A DNA stretch of 64,000 nt from Aedes albopictus (taxonomy: Eukaryota; Arthropoda; Insecta; Diptera; Culicidae), in the NCBI RefSeq assembly GCF_035046485.1, contig NC_085136.1:223266853-223330852 (forward strand), given 5' to 3'. The notes under the pieces are model-generated. The model did not search any database and was not told the origin of the DNA. It saw only the letters and a program-made list of their open reading frames with translations. Shown here piece by piece: positions 33,436-44,489 of this stretch; position 1 is the stretch's first letter; each line of letters opens with the position of its first letter. The position numbers and the translations under genes are program-made.

Positions 33436-33805
33436 CTGCAACGAAAACGTTGGTTTATCCGACTTTGGAGTCACTGATTTGCATCCTACTCACGCTGACA
33501 TTTCGCCACAGCTGTGAATCATCGTCCGGAATAATCCTCGCGCGCACTATACAGTAAACGTATTGCTCACGATACGTCTTACGACAGCTTTCGAAATCTT
33601 CGTATTCAAATAGCGTTGGAAACTGACCGTGGGTCTCCACTGAAACCAAACGACACAAGAAAACGATTAATCAGTATCCAAACAGGGGTGAAAGTAAAAC
33701 TCGGCTAGACTCACGATCGTAACTTCTGCTACCTTCGACTACGACAACCGTCAACGATATGCTTATCAACACCACCAGCATCCGCAGTGGACCGTGACGA
33801 AGCAT
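33210..33805 (-). CDS. NRF-6-like paralogue, first three exons (3' part missing)
   Basis: Exons on the minus strand are 33715-33805, 33494-33639 and 33210-33435, with 75- and 58-bp introns. They join in frame with the same phases (1, 0, 1) as the plus-strand gene. The first two exons have identical lengths there (91 and 146 nt). They give 154 residues: a signal peptide (MLRHGPLRMLVVLISISLTV then VVVEGS) and a full NRF domain with all six cysteines (FESCRKTYREQYVYCIVRAR, GVCVQNC, RACINQRL, YHCYNK). The third exon ends CCA TAT G|GTAATT. The membrane acyltransferase exons are not in the window, so they lie in the gap, beyond a long intron, or are lost. Reading through the donor gives a stop at 33121, so a secreted NRF-only protein is possible but less likely. 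Confidence 0.82.
33494..33639 (-). CDS. NRF paralogue, exon 2
   Basis: The acceptor is CGTTTGGTTTCAG and the donor AGC|GTGAGT. The peptide FPTLFEYEDFESCRKTYREQ aligns with FPKIFEYADYDDCRRDHLDG of the plus-strand gene. Confidence 0.87.
33715..33805 (-). CDS. NRF paralogue, exon 1 (signal peptide)
   Basis: The start codon at 33805-33803 has A at -3. The donor GATC|GTGAGT is phase 1. The hydrophobic stretch MLVVLISISLTVVVV is followed by EGS, a plausible cleavage site. Confidence 0.82.
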
Positions 33806-35120
33806 CTTTCTTCTCAACACTTGCGAAGCGTTTCTTCAGTTCAAAAAATGTCACACTGTTTCGACATGTTAGATCCTATACGCATCCAGATTGGCAGCCC
33901 CCAGAAACAAAGAACAATCACCAGCTCTTGAGCTAATTATCAAGCTTAATCCGCGAGAGCCACACTTCAGAACGAACTTCTTAGTAGCAGATACGAACAC
34001 CGAATGACTCAAGAAGCAAGTTCAGTGGAGCGATCCCCCAATCGGTGACGGTGAATGCGAAATTTTGGGGTAAATTTAGCAACCATCGGACAGGTTTTCG
34101 CTTCCGCAGAACGATGGACTGGATGATGGCTGGATGCAAGAGAAACCCGGAAAAGGTAATATTTGCTGATTTAGTCGCCGCGATCAAAACCGGTATTGGC
34201 GACGTCTCGTGACTATGTTTACCGCGAAGATTTGCGTGGTGTTTTACCGTTTGAAGAAAGCGATCTTACAATATTGAAGGTGTTAATGGTGCAAACGACC
34301 TAATTGGTGCGATGATAATTTGTAGGGGAGTCTACGGACATCACGGCTTATGTAGAAGCACAAGTCACTCAGGAACCATCGAACGGTGAACCACATTGGA
34401 AGACTCCGACAATGTTCTCAGTTCATTTTCTGTTCAGTCAAGCAAATCGTGCAAAAAATAACCTACAATTATCATTGGTTTGACCGTGCCCTGACGTCAC
34501 GTGGACTTAATACAGCGTCTAAAGATTGTTGTCATTCACCTCTGATTATATCGTCGAAACGAAACTTTTCAAGCGTAAATTTAATTCAGAGTAACTTAAG
34601 TGCAATTCGCGTAATTGAATGGACTCTTTACTGTTTTGGCCAGTGGATTTGCACACAGAGGTAAATTGTAACATTAGGTTGCTCTAGTTTTTAAGCTGTT
34701 ACCCAAGTACCCTTGAAAACGTCTGTACAGCCCTCGCAAAATCCGCCACTCGCATAGACCGTGAATTAAAGTTTTAATATTTTCCTTCTCTTCGTTTTTC
34801 TTTTGTTTCAGGTAAGCTGCTTCCTCTTGCGATCTGTCGTTCGCCACTGTTGCCCGCCACCGACTTTGTTGGTAAACAAAGATCAATCTTCATCACTCGT
34901 GTTCACGGTAATTGTTTGGGATTGAGCTGTTAAATCCGTCAAATCGATCACCGATCACTCACCGTGGCAGCACTCTTAACACTTGTTGCGTCTCGTCGAT
35001 GATTGGTTTCGCAGATATCGAAGGGTTTGATGATTGCAGTAAATTTGGCAAAAATCAAGCACGAAATTGGCTAGCTAGGGTTCCGCGCCAATTCGTCAGA
35101 CGTGAACAGCTTCGTTATGA
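33806..35120. other. upstream region of the NRF paralogue, no gene recognised
   Basis: It should contain the promoter of the minus-strand gene. A TATAGG on the minus strand at 33880-33875 lies about 23 bp before an ACAGTG, but spacing and sequence are too weak to call. The remainder has only small ORFs. Confidence 0.4.
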
Positions 35121-35127
35121 ATCAAAG

Positions 35128-35382
35128 TAGGGACAAACAGACGTCTCACACTTCTCATATGCTTTCGTCCATCTTTTAAGGGTTGTTGGTTTACATATTC
35201 TGTAGTTCACGAATTGCGTACTCACGGCGCTCACATCGTTACGGTTACTGTTTGACGTTTGCTCACTATCGCCACGTAGTGAGCGCTTTGCGAAACAAAG
35301 CGTGATTAGCATTATGGTGGTTATGTCTTTGTAACGATATTTTCAGCTCAATTTGTTCCAATTGCTACGTCTGTTTATCTGT
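35128..35382. mobile_element. MITE with CAGACGT-type ends, copy 2
   Basis: The ends ACAAACAGACGTCTCACAC and ACGTCTGTTTATCTGTG are inverted. The landmarks TTTGACGTTTGCTCACTATC and GCGTGATTAGCATTATGG align it with the copy at 20747-20962. Confidence 0.62.
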
Positions 35383-35389
35383 GATCATC

Positions 35390-36040
35390 ATAAATTCACT
35401 GCTAGAAAAAAAAACTAGCAGAAGTAGAAAAGAAGCACAACAATCAAGTAAAATGATCGATGTCACGGATGATTTGGCAAAACGTGGCAAAGTAGGGTGA
35501 CTAGGCAAACACATAACCTATCTCAATTGATATTTCTTTATGTTAACTCACCGCAAAGATGCTGGTGATGAGATAACAACTTATTGATAATCATCATCAG
35601 TTCAATCAAGGACATATTACAGAATGTTTAGGGTCTCTGGCTACTCTGACCACAACAAGATGTTATTCACAAAATTCGCAATAGATAAGATACATATCTA
35701 TTCTAAAAATAGAAACTTATCCAACACCAAAAACCATAACACCTTGATCAGTCAGCGACCTACCCAAACGGGCAACGTAGTCGTGCAAAATTTAAAACTC
35801 AAAACTAGGAATTTCATGGCCCACACAAATGCAAGCTGCTGAATGCTGATCCATACCTCACAAAGAAAGGCCTCGTTTCCCACAGCAGCAGTCGCTCCCA
35901 AACGATCATGAATATTCAATTCCCAAGATCGTCGGCTGGTTGCGCGGGTGCATGGTGAAGAGTCTTCTTTTTCTAAGCGTTACCTCCCAACTGGAACAAC
36001 GCAGGCAAACCAGATTAGTTTATGAACAGTCAGAGCTGTT
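35390..36040. other. no gene recognised
   Basis: Only short ORFs and no element ends were seen. Confidence 0.5.
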
Positions 36041-36044
36041 TTTG

Positions 36045-36195
36045 ATGAATGGCTGTTAAACATTCTAAGACCGGATGTCAAGCTCGACGATACTCTATGG
36101 AAGTCAAGGAAATTACATTACGAAACGATCCTAGATCGACCGGGAATCGAACCCGTCAACCTCAAATACCCGAATGTTTGCCGCTTTTAGCCACA
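36045..36195 (-). mobile_element. tRNA-derived SINE, Feilai-related, degraded
   Basis: On the minus strand, TGTGGCTAAAAGCGG (A-box position) is followed by GGGTTCGATTCCCGG (B box). A body with GACTTCCATAGAGTATCGTC then corresponds to GACTCCCTGGGCATAGAGTATC in the intact SINE at 26723. No clear target duplication. Confidence 0.6.
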
Positions 36196-36424
36196 ATGGA
36201 ACTTCAAAAAGCGAAAGGTGGGCAGGCGAAGTTTGCATTTTTCTGAGATTTAACCTTGCCAATAGAATTGCTGTTGAATCTTGCTTCTTTTGCGGATCGA
36301 CTGCTTCTAGAACCTGACCAATGAAAGATCTGCGTCGTTCTCATTGAGACCGGCCCATTGTTAGGACACAGAGTAACAGACGCCATCGTTTCATCGTTTC
36401 CCATCGATCACCTTTTTAACGGTT

Positions 36425-36630
36425 GATTGAAATATTCGGTAGGTGGTCAATTAACCGCGTGGCGCTGGCCTCGTTTTTACTCCTGTTTGATATTTGCTCA
36501 CTACCACCATCTAGTGATGTCCCGGCCAAACACAGTACGTTTTTAACATTGGGCGATCACGTTTTGGTGACGATGTTTTGTAATGGAATTTGTTCTAAGT
36601 GTTACATCTGTTTCTCTTGTTTTCAAACAT
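36425..36630. mobile_element. MITE with CAGACGT-type ends, copy 3, degraded
   Basis: CTGTTTGATATTTGCTCACT and CCATCTAGTGATGTCCCGGC match the landmarks of the copies at 20747 and 35128. The ends have decayed (TTACATCTGTTTCTCTTG on the right). Confidence 0.5.
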
Positions 36631-36668
36631 GATTTAGATGAATATTTCCTGAAAATCATTGCAAAAAA

Positions 36669-36846
36669 CCCAAGTAATACACTTGTCATAGAAGAGTCAC
36701 GGCGGCGCAGGTTTTTGTTGCGCAGAAGTTACTATGACTTACTTCTAACAAATAAATGCTTGTTTGCTAGAAGTAAGTCACAGTGACTTCTGCGCAACAA
36801 AAACCTGCGCTGCCGTGACTCTTCTGTGACAAGTGTGTTACTTGGG
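36669..36846. mobile_element. near-palindromic MITE with CCCAAGTAA ends, 178 bp
   Basis: Two arms of about 78 bp are almost perfect inverted repeats around a short AACAAATAAATGCTTGTTTGC centre. The ends are CCCAAGTAATACAC and GTGTTACTTGGG. The transcript would fold into one long hairpin. The short flanking duplication is in an A run and so not diagnostic. Confidence 0.85.
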
Positions 36847-36925
36847 AAAGGACTCAAATTTCATTTGGTTGCTTAAGTGAGTTAGAGCCGGAATCATTTA
36901 TAATATGGTGCATTTTTTTTTCTAG

Positions 36926-37190
36926 ATATCCTAGGTCATCCAAATTGTTCTTGAGCTAAGATCGTAATGTCTACGGGTGTAACAGTAACTTCTTTCATTA
37001 TACAAAGCTACGATTTGTATTCCATAATGTCCAGTTAGTCTTCTGAATGTTCAAAAGACAGTATCAGATCACTTGGAATATCCTAGGTCATGCAAACTGT
37101 TCTTGGGATAAGCTCCTTAAGTCTACGGGTGTAACGGTAACTTATTTCATTATACAAAGCTACGATTTGTATTCTCATTTCATTTATTTA
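36926..37190. repeat. tandem duplication, 152-bp period, two copies
   Basis: ATATCCTAGGTCATCC starts at 36926 and ATATCCTAGGTCATGC at 37078. Both run through GTCTACGGGTGTAAC and ATACAAAGCTACGATTTGTATT. Confidence 0.82.
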
Positions 37191-37851
37191 GTATGACATC
37201 AAATTCAAGATAAAACTGAATCAACAATATTTCTCCATAATACACGGTTCGTGGCTGCCTCTCTCCATCCTCGGTCGCGCCCGATGCTCGCCAAGTTACG
37301 CTCCACCTGGTCCGCCCATCGTGCTCTCTGCGCTCCACGCCTTCTTGTGCCAACCGGATCAGTTGCAAACACCAGCTTTGCAGGGTTGTTGTCCGGCATT
37401 CTTGCAACATGCCCTGCTCACCGTATCCTTCCAGCTTTGGCCACCTTCTGGATGCTGGGTTCGCCGTAAACAGCGAGCTCGTGGTTCATTCTTCTCCGCC
37501 ACACACCGTTCTCCTGCACACCGCCGAAGATCGTCCTTAGCACGCGTCGCTCGAAAACTCCGAGCGCTTGCAGGTCCTCCTCGAGCATCGTCCATGTCTC
37601 GTGCCCGTAGAGGATTACCGGTCTGACACGTTGTTGTCAGCCGTCAGTAAGGATCCGAGGTAGACCAATTCCTCCACCACCTCGTATCCCCGTCTATCGT
37701 AACATTACTACCCAGACGGATCCGGTCGTTTTCGGTTTCGCCTACCAGCATGTACTTTGTTTTTGAGGCATTCACCACCAGTCCGACCTTTGCTGCTTCG
37801 CGTTTCAGGCGGGTGTACAGCTCTGCCACCGTTCCAAATGTTCTGGCAATA

Positions 37852-39699
37852 ATGTCCATTAGACCTCTTCATAAAAAATGAAATTTCTCGAATTCAACCA
37901 GTCACCCCCACATCTTAATTCTAATGCTGAAACAAACTTCTGGTGAAATTTTCAGCTAAATTGGTGTAAATTTCGAGGTGCCTCAAGTCAAAAATGTGTT
38001 TTTTGGTCATTTTTTACCTTTAAAAAATGCCCATGAAGGCTAGAAGCCATATAAAATATCGCGGCCGCCAGTAAATGAAAGTTTTTTCTATTCCTTACAA
38101 CTTTTGTGAACATTATGTGCTGATCGGAGAATGTTTTGATCATATTCTTTCGATTTTCAGTCATGCAAGTACCCTAAAAAGTTACATTTTTCAACAGTTT
38201 TTGTTCTACGAAATTCAAACACACAAGTTTTATAAAAAGTACCAAATCATTAAATAATTACCCACATTTTTCTGAACAATATTGCCACACATCATTTTCT
38301 TATTCGATCTACGAAAAAAATCACAAAAATCAAAAAGTAGAAGCTTTTCTGAGTTTTTTGATATCTGGGGTTGAAGCAACTGTTGGCAGACAGAATAATC
38401 AAACATAGTAGCTTTGCTTTTTTTTGATGATTGCGATGATTGATCATTGATTCAAGTGACAGGTAGGCACAAGCAAACATTGCTTTAACAAAAGTGACGT
38501 ATAATGTGTCACAGTAGAATGTGAGGATTGGCTCAGATGGAAGGCTATGGACTGGCAAACCAAAGGTTCAGAGTTTGAGTATCGTCATTTTTATCGTATT
38601 TTTAATCATCATGCTGAAAATATCAACCTGCACTTAAGATGCAAAATAAATGAATCAATTCATTATTTCAATTTACCTGGCCTTGTAATCTTTTTCAATC
38701 GATGGCTGGTGTAGGGAAAACGCATGCATGTACGCATCACTCCGACAGAACTTTTATGTTTGCATAGTTGAAAATCAAACACGCTGTCGCTAACTAATTT
38801 ATTTCTCAATCCCTAATTCGGCCCTTACTGGGTAGCTGGGTAACGGATCACATCCGCTCATTAGAATCATATAATTTTCCGTCATTAGGTTAGCGTATTG
38901 AATTGTAGGAAAACCGACTTCCACATGTCGAAAGAAAAATGCATTCAAATTTCATAAAAAAAATACGATATTCAAACTCTGTACCTTTGGTTTGCCAGTC
39001 CATAGCCTTACCATCTGAGCCAATCCTCACATTCTGCTGTGACACATTTTACGTCACTTTTGTTAAAGCAATGTTTGCTTGTGCCTACCTGTCACTTGAA
39101 TCAATGATCAATCATCGCAATCATCAAGAAAAAGCAAAGCTACTATGTTTGATTATTCTGTCTGCCAACAGTTGCTTCAACCCCAGATATCAAAAAACTC
39201 AGGAAAGCTTCTACTTTTCGATTTTTGTGATTTTTTTCGTAGATCGAATAAGAAAATGATGTATGGCAATATTGTTCAGAAAAATGTGGGTAATTATTTA
39301 ATGATTTGGTACTTTTTATAAAACTTGTGTGTTTGAATTTCGTAGAACAAAAACTGTTGAAAAATGTAACTTTTTAGGGTACTTGCATGACTGAAAATCG
39401 AAAGAATATGATCAAAACATTCTCCGATCAGCACATAATGTTCACAAAAGTTGTAAGGAATAGAAAAAACTTTCATTTACTGGCGGCCGCGATATTTTAT
39501 ATGGCTTCTAGCCTTCATGGGCATTTTTTAAAGGAGAAAAATGACCAAAAAACACATTTTTGACTTGAGGCACCTCGAAATCTTCACCAATTTAGATGAA
39601 AATTTGACCAGAAGTTTGTTTCAGCATTAGAATTAAGATGTGGGGGTGACTGGTTGAATTCAAGAAATTTCATTTTTTATGAAGAGGTCTAATGTCCAT
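37852..39699. mobile_element. foldback element, 1832 bp, with 8-bp target duplication
   Basis: The element runs 37860-39691. It begins TAGACCTCTTCATAAAAAAT and ends with its exact inverse. The arms are about 740 bp each (37860-~38605 and ~38950-39691) and pair position for position (coordinates sum to 77551) for at least 430 bp without an indel. The spacer is about 345 bp. Perfect 8-bp duplications ATGTCCAT lie at 37852-37859 and 39692-39699, within the RTE FVDDMDI codons. There is no transposase. The mirrored ORFs of 60 and ~88 codons are the same arm sequence read twice. The superfamily is unclear: 8-bp duplications occur in hAT, P and some MULE-like elements. Confidence 0.92.
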
Positions 39700-40163
39700 G
39701 TCGTCCACAAAGCACACAAATTGTCCGGATTTTGTGAAAATCGTTCCCCGGCTGTTGAGCCCGGCTCGTCGCATCACACCTTCCTGAGCGATGTTGAAGA
39801 GTAGGCATGAGAGTCCATCACCTTGTCGCAGTCCCCGGCGAGATTCGAATGAACTAGATAGTTCACCCGAAACCCTTACGCAGTTTTGCACACCGTCCAT
39901 CGTTGCTTTAATCAGTCTAGTCAGCTTCCCAGGAAAGCCGTTTTCGTCCATGATTCTCCATAGCTCTGCGCGGTCGATACTGTCGTATGCCGCTTTGAAG
40001 TCGATGAACAGGTGATGCGTTGGGACCTGGTATTCACGGCATTTCTGGAGGATTTGTCGTACGGTAAAGATCTGGTCCGTTGTCGACTGGCCGTCGATGA
40101 AGCCGGCTTGATAACTTCCCACGAACTCATTTGATTTAGGTGACAGACGACGGAAGATGATCT

Positions 40164-40232
40164 GGGATAGCACTTTTTTTTTACTTATTCGTTTATTTGG
40201 AAGGCTCGGGCGCCTTAGGGGGATAGCACTTT
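40164..40232 (-). mobile_element. 43-bp retro-insert with 13-bp target duplication
   Basis: The RTE codons for AYKVLSQII are split. The duplication GGGATAGCACTTT is present at 40164-40176 and 40220-40232. The insert between them is a poly(T) run followed by ACTTATTCGTTTATTTGGAA and GGCTCGGGCGCC. Read on the minus strand this is an extremely 5'-truncated retrocopy ending in poly(A). Confidence 0.8.
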
Positions 40233-41699
40233 GTAGGCAGCATTCAAAATAGTGATCGCCCTGAAGTTCTCACATTCCAAATGGTCGCCTTTCTTGTGAA
40301 TGGGGCAGATTACCCCTTCCTTCCACTCCTCCGGTAGCTGTTCGGTTTCCCAGATCCTGACTATCAGCCGATGCAGACAGGTGGCCAACTTTTCTGGCCT
40401 AATCTTGATGAGTTCAGCTGCGATACCATTCTTACCAGCTGCTTTGTTGGTTTTGAGCTGGTGAATGGCATCCTTAACTTCCCTCAGCGTGCGAGTTGGT
40501 TCATTTCCGTCCTCCGCTGCACTGGCGTCGTCGTTTCCTCCGTTGCCGTGGGCTCCTGTGCCTACGTTCTCCACGCCGTTTAGGTGCTGATCGAAGTGCT
40601 GCTTCCACCTTTCGATCACCTTACGTCCGTCCGTCAAGAGGCCTCCGTCATTATTCCTGCATATTTCGGCTCGCGGCACGAAGCCGTTGCGGGATGCGTT
40701 GAGCTTCTGATAGAACTTCCGTGTTTCTTGAGAACGGCACAGCAGTTCCATTTCTTCACACTCCGCTTCTTCCAGGCGGCGCTTTTTCTCCCGAAAGAGG
40801 CGGGTCTGCTGTTTCCGCTTCTGTTTATAACGTTCCACGTTCTGTCGAGTCCCTTGCTGTAGCATTACCGCCCTCGCTGCATTCTTCTCCTCCAAAACCA
40901 TTCTGCACTCTTCGTCGAACCATTCGTTCCGTCGATTCCGTTCCACGTACCCGATGGTGCTCTCTGCTGCGTCGTTGATGGCTGCTTTCGAGATTCTGCG
41001 CGTATGCGGTGGCGACATCCGATTGCTTCAGTCGCTCTAGATCGAACCGGGGCGGCCGCCGGTACTGTACATTGTTAATAACGGAGAGTTTTGGGCGCAG
41101 TTTAACCATCACCAGGTAGTGACAGAGTCGATATTAGCGCCATGATAGGTCCTGACGTCGATAATGTTGGAGAAGTGCTGTCCATCAATCAGAACGTGGT
41201 CGATTTGCGAAATCGATAAGGCGTAGGCCATTTTCGTTCGTCAGCTGGTGGGCGCTGAACTCTCCAATCGCCGGTCTGAATTCCTCCTCCTGGCCTACCT
41301 AAGCGTTTAGATCCCCTATGATGATCTTGACGTCGTGGTTTGGGCAGCGGTCGTACTCGCGTTCGAGCTGCGCGTAAAATGCGTCCTTGTCATCATCAGT
41401 GCTTCCGGAGTGAGGGCTGTGCACGTTTATTATGCTAATGTTGAAGAATCGGCCCTTGATCCTCAACCTGCACATTCTTTCGTCGATCGGCCACCCGCCT
41501 CTGCATGTCGCCCACCACTATAAAAGCTGTTCCCAGCTCACGTGTGTTGCCGCAACTCTGGTAGATGGTATGCTTATTACCTCTAAACGTTCGCACCATC
41601 TGCAGTTCCACGTACCGAGCTTCCAATCGCAAGTCCCTTTTCGTCGCTGTGGTCGTCGCCATTGGTATCGGTTCGCATTCTTCTCTTGTTGATTTGCCG

Positions 41700-42940
41700 G
41701 TGCTTGTCTTTTTTTACGGTTGACTCGCAGGGCCTGACACCAACCCAGTAACCCAGGGAGCTGGGCTTATCTTCCCAGAAGCTACGGGTTCTGCATTGGC
41801 ATTTCCTCCAACTACAGTTCTTAATAGCTGGGCTCAAGCGCCAGTCTTCGCCTGGGGTGGTGTTTTTAATGGGCGCCCAGGAGATAATATTTTACCTGAG
41901 CTTCCACCCCCGCAAAGTTATCCCATGTTAATAGGAATTACCATAGAACATGGGACAAATATACTGCACTCGGCAGTATAGTGTCTATAAATGACTTTGT
42001 AAATTTCAGGAGTGTAACGTCCAGTATTGATTAGATTAGATTTGTCACGTTTAGTATTCGTTGAATTGTGTTTTAAAAAAAGAAAACGTTTGCAGTTAGG
42101 TTAAGTATAACGTCCCAAAAACCCCACGAACGCAGCCGTCACTACACTGCCCCATGTAAGGACGACGGTAGTTCCGCTAGCCACCACCAGGCTGTACAGG
42201 ACTGCACGAATGGGCGGCCATGGGGATGGCGAACTGGGTGGCCATCATGAGGAGGATACACGACGGGTCAATGGCCAAAGGTTCGGGGTCAACGAGCTCC
42301 ATTACAACCCTGCATAAGCCTGGTGATCTTCAGAGCGAACAGTCGAAGTTTTCAAAAGTTAATAGAAGGAAAAAGTTATTTGGAGTAAAGTAAAAGTTGA
42401 AGGTAGTTATCCAAAGTTAAGGAGCAGAAAAGGATACAGAGACGAAAAGATGGAATACTGGATTTCCAGGTAAACTACTGTCCATAAACCCCGAACCTAG
42501 CTATCCGCACAGTACCTAACCCGCCATTGCGATTCTCCCATTGTGCTCACAGGACCTCGCGGTTTTTATTTCAAAACCAAGTTAGTGACCCATCCAGTGC
42601 AAGTCGCTACCACCGCGTAGACCCTACTAGCCAAGTTGTAGTGTGTGCGCATCCCAGTAACCCGATATAACCACCAAATGCGCCAACGAACCCAGGCTTT
42701 CCCAGTGAATCTACGGATCACTGAAGCCTCGAGTCCGTCACCACCCCGAGGGGCGCACGGGACAGAAGGAAGGTTCGCGAGAGGCTGCAGCCAACGAGAG
42801 AAAGGAATGGAAAAGAATTGCCCGCCCCCTGGCTCAGGAATGAGAGTAGGAGCCAGTGGACAGGCGAAAGAAGCGGAGCGAAGGTGGTGTAGTGCACGGG
42901 GCCCCGAAGAAAGACCAAAGAAGAGAAGATAAAGTAGGGT
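41700..42940. other. probable 5' region of the RTE copy, unassigned
   Basis: GC-rich sequence between the endonuclease domain of the first RTE copy and the next copy. ORFs of 95-131 codons on both strands show no known domain. Confidence 0.4.
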
Positions 42941-42944
42941 AGGA

Positions 42945-43890
42945 CTAGTCCTTAAGGACAAACGTCTTGAAATCCCGGTTCAACAGTGCGTTCCCGTCCT
43001 TATTCCTGCATATTTCGGCTCGCAGCACGAACCCGTTGCGTTGAGCTTCTGGTAGAACTTCCATGTTTGTTTCATGGGAACGGCACAGCAATTCTATTTC
43101 TACGCACTCTGCTTCGTCCAGGCTGCGCTTTTTCCCCCGGAAGAGGCGGGTCTGCTGTTTCCACTTCTCTTTGTAACGTTCCATGTTCTGCCGGGTTCCT
43201 TGCTGTAGCATTATCGCCCGTGTCGCATTGGTCTCCTCCAAAATCGATCTGCACTCTTCGTCGAACCACTCGTTTCATCGACTCCTATCCACATACTCGA
43301 TGGTGCTCTCGGCTGAGTCGTTGATGGCTGCTTTTGCTGTTCTCCAGCAATCCTCTAGAGGGGCCACATCGAGCTCGCCCTCGTCTGGCGTTGCTGCCTC
43401 GAGATTCGGCGCGTATGCTGAGGCGACATCCGGTTGCTTCAGTCCCTCTAGGTTGGACCTGTACCGTGGCGGTCGTCAGTACCGTACATTGTTGATGAAG
43501 GAAAGTTTTGGGCGCAGTTTGACCATCACCAGATAGGGGCAAGAGTCGATGTTAGCTGTTAGCGCCACGGTAGGTCGAAACGTCGAAAATGTCGGGGAAG
43601 TGCCATCGCGATTCCATCTGCTGCGCTGATCTCCAGATGTAACAATATGGAAAGCTGTATTGGAAGGTGCTTCGTATGACCATGATTTTGGAGGTAAAAT
43701 CGATGAGTAGTAGGCCGTTCTCGTCCATCGGTTGGTGGGCGCTGAACTTTCCAATCGTCGATCTGAATTCTTCCTTTTGATCTTCCTAAACGTTTGGGTC
43801 TTGATTGAAGATCTTGACGTCGTGGCTTGGGCAGCGATCGTGCTCGCACATCGGACGTCAATAAGCCGCTCATAACATCGGGATTAGACA
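42945..43890 (-). mobile_element. second JAM1-like RTE fragment, truncated
   Basis: Same orientation and family as 37197-42560. PYLVMVKLRPKLSFINNVRY, ESTIEYV, NATRAIMLQQGTRQNMERYK and ELLCRSHET align with the corresponding part of the first copy (LVMVKLRPKLSVINNVQY, AARAVMLQQGTRQNVERYK). It carries frameshifts and lacks all of the reverse transcriptase. Confidence 0.8.
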
Positions 43891-44221
43891 AGGGATTAGC
43901 CGCTATTGGGAGCCGTTCCTCCTGGAGAAGAGATGCTCAGCTTTGTAGAATCAAGCGTGCGACCAAAGTTCGCACCAAGGTTGGCTACTTGGTCTTCCCT
44001 AAGGTTGTTCGCAATCCGGTAGGTACCACGTGGAGAGAGGGATAGGAATTGCTGGCCAGAGGCTAACCCAAGCAACACGACTTGTTTCAAAGCCAGTACC
44101 AGCAACATCAGTGCAATTTATTCACTGTTTGTATTAAGGACAACAGAACATAATTGCTTCTCCTTTGAAACGCAAAAAGCGCAAATTCTAAATCGTTATG
44201 CAACTTGACTTGGGGGATTGA

Positions 44222-44330
44222 TAAAAATAAAAGAAAAAAAATGTCCAGACTCGAACCATGGACACCAGGAGTATTAACCACTCACCTAGCATACTACACC
44301 AGAAGCTCTGTGAGAGATTTGCTGCTCAGC
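44222..44330 (-). mobile_element. tRNA-derived SINE head
   Basis: On the minus strand TATGCTAGGTGAGTGGTTAA (A-box region) precedes CCATGGTTCGAGTCTGGAC (B box GGTTCGAGTCT), with poly(A)-like sequence downstream. The cloverleaf is too poor for a functional tRNA. Confidence 0.6.
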
Positions 44331-44489
44331 GCACCATAAAAGCTACTGAAGTTACGCGTTACTTCATTGTATCTACTTTGTCACAAGTTAGAAAGCTGCC
44401 AAAATGAAAAGACATGCAAGTTTTCCGTAACACATTTGGAACCTAATCTGAACAAACAAACCACAGTAAGATGTTTCATGTGTGTTACA

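Larger units (their letters stand above)
37197..42560 (-). mobile_element. JAM1-like RTE non-LTR retrotransposon, interrupted
   Basis: On the minus strand the order is endonuclease (GTWNCR ~41610, then NVHSPHSGS and IIIGDLNA around 41440-41310), a linker (RNRRNEWFDEECRMVLEEKN ~40930), and reverse transcriptase. The latter shows NKAAGKNGIAAELIK, CPIHKKGD, QAGFIDGQSTTDQIF, FIDFKAAYDSI, RGLRQGDGLSCLLFNIA and FVDDMD. The C-terminus has RWAGHVARMPDNNPAKLVF (~37420). The catalytic motif reads FVDD rather than the usual FADD. In-frame stops occur in the endonuclease region. The reading frame is broken by the foldback element at 37860-39691, by a 43-bp insert at 40177-40219, and by a lesion near 37680. 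Not active. The 5' limit is uncertain. Confidence 0.85.

Noticed and set aside
33851..33880. TATA-like and initiator-like pair upstream of the minus-strand NRF gene
   Set aside because: TATAGG is weak and the spacing of about 23 bp is short. It could be chance.
38292..39259. Mirrored ORFs of about 88 and 106 codons in the foldback element
   Set aside because: The same arm sequence read from both sides, with no known domain.
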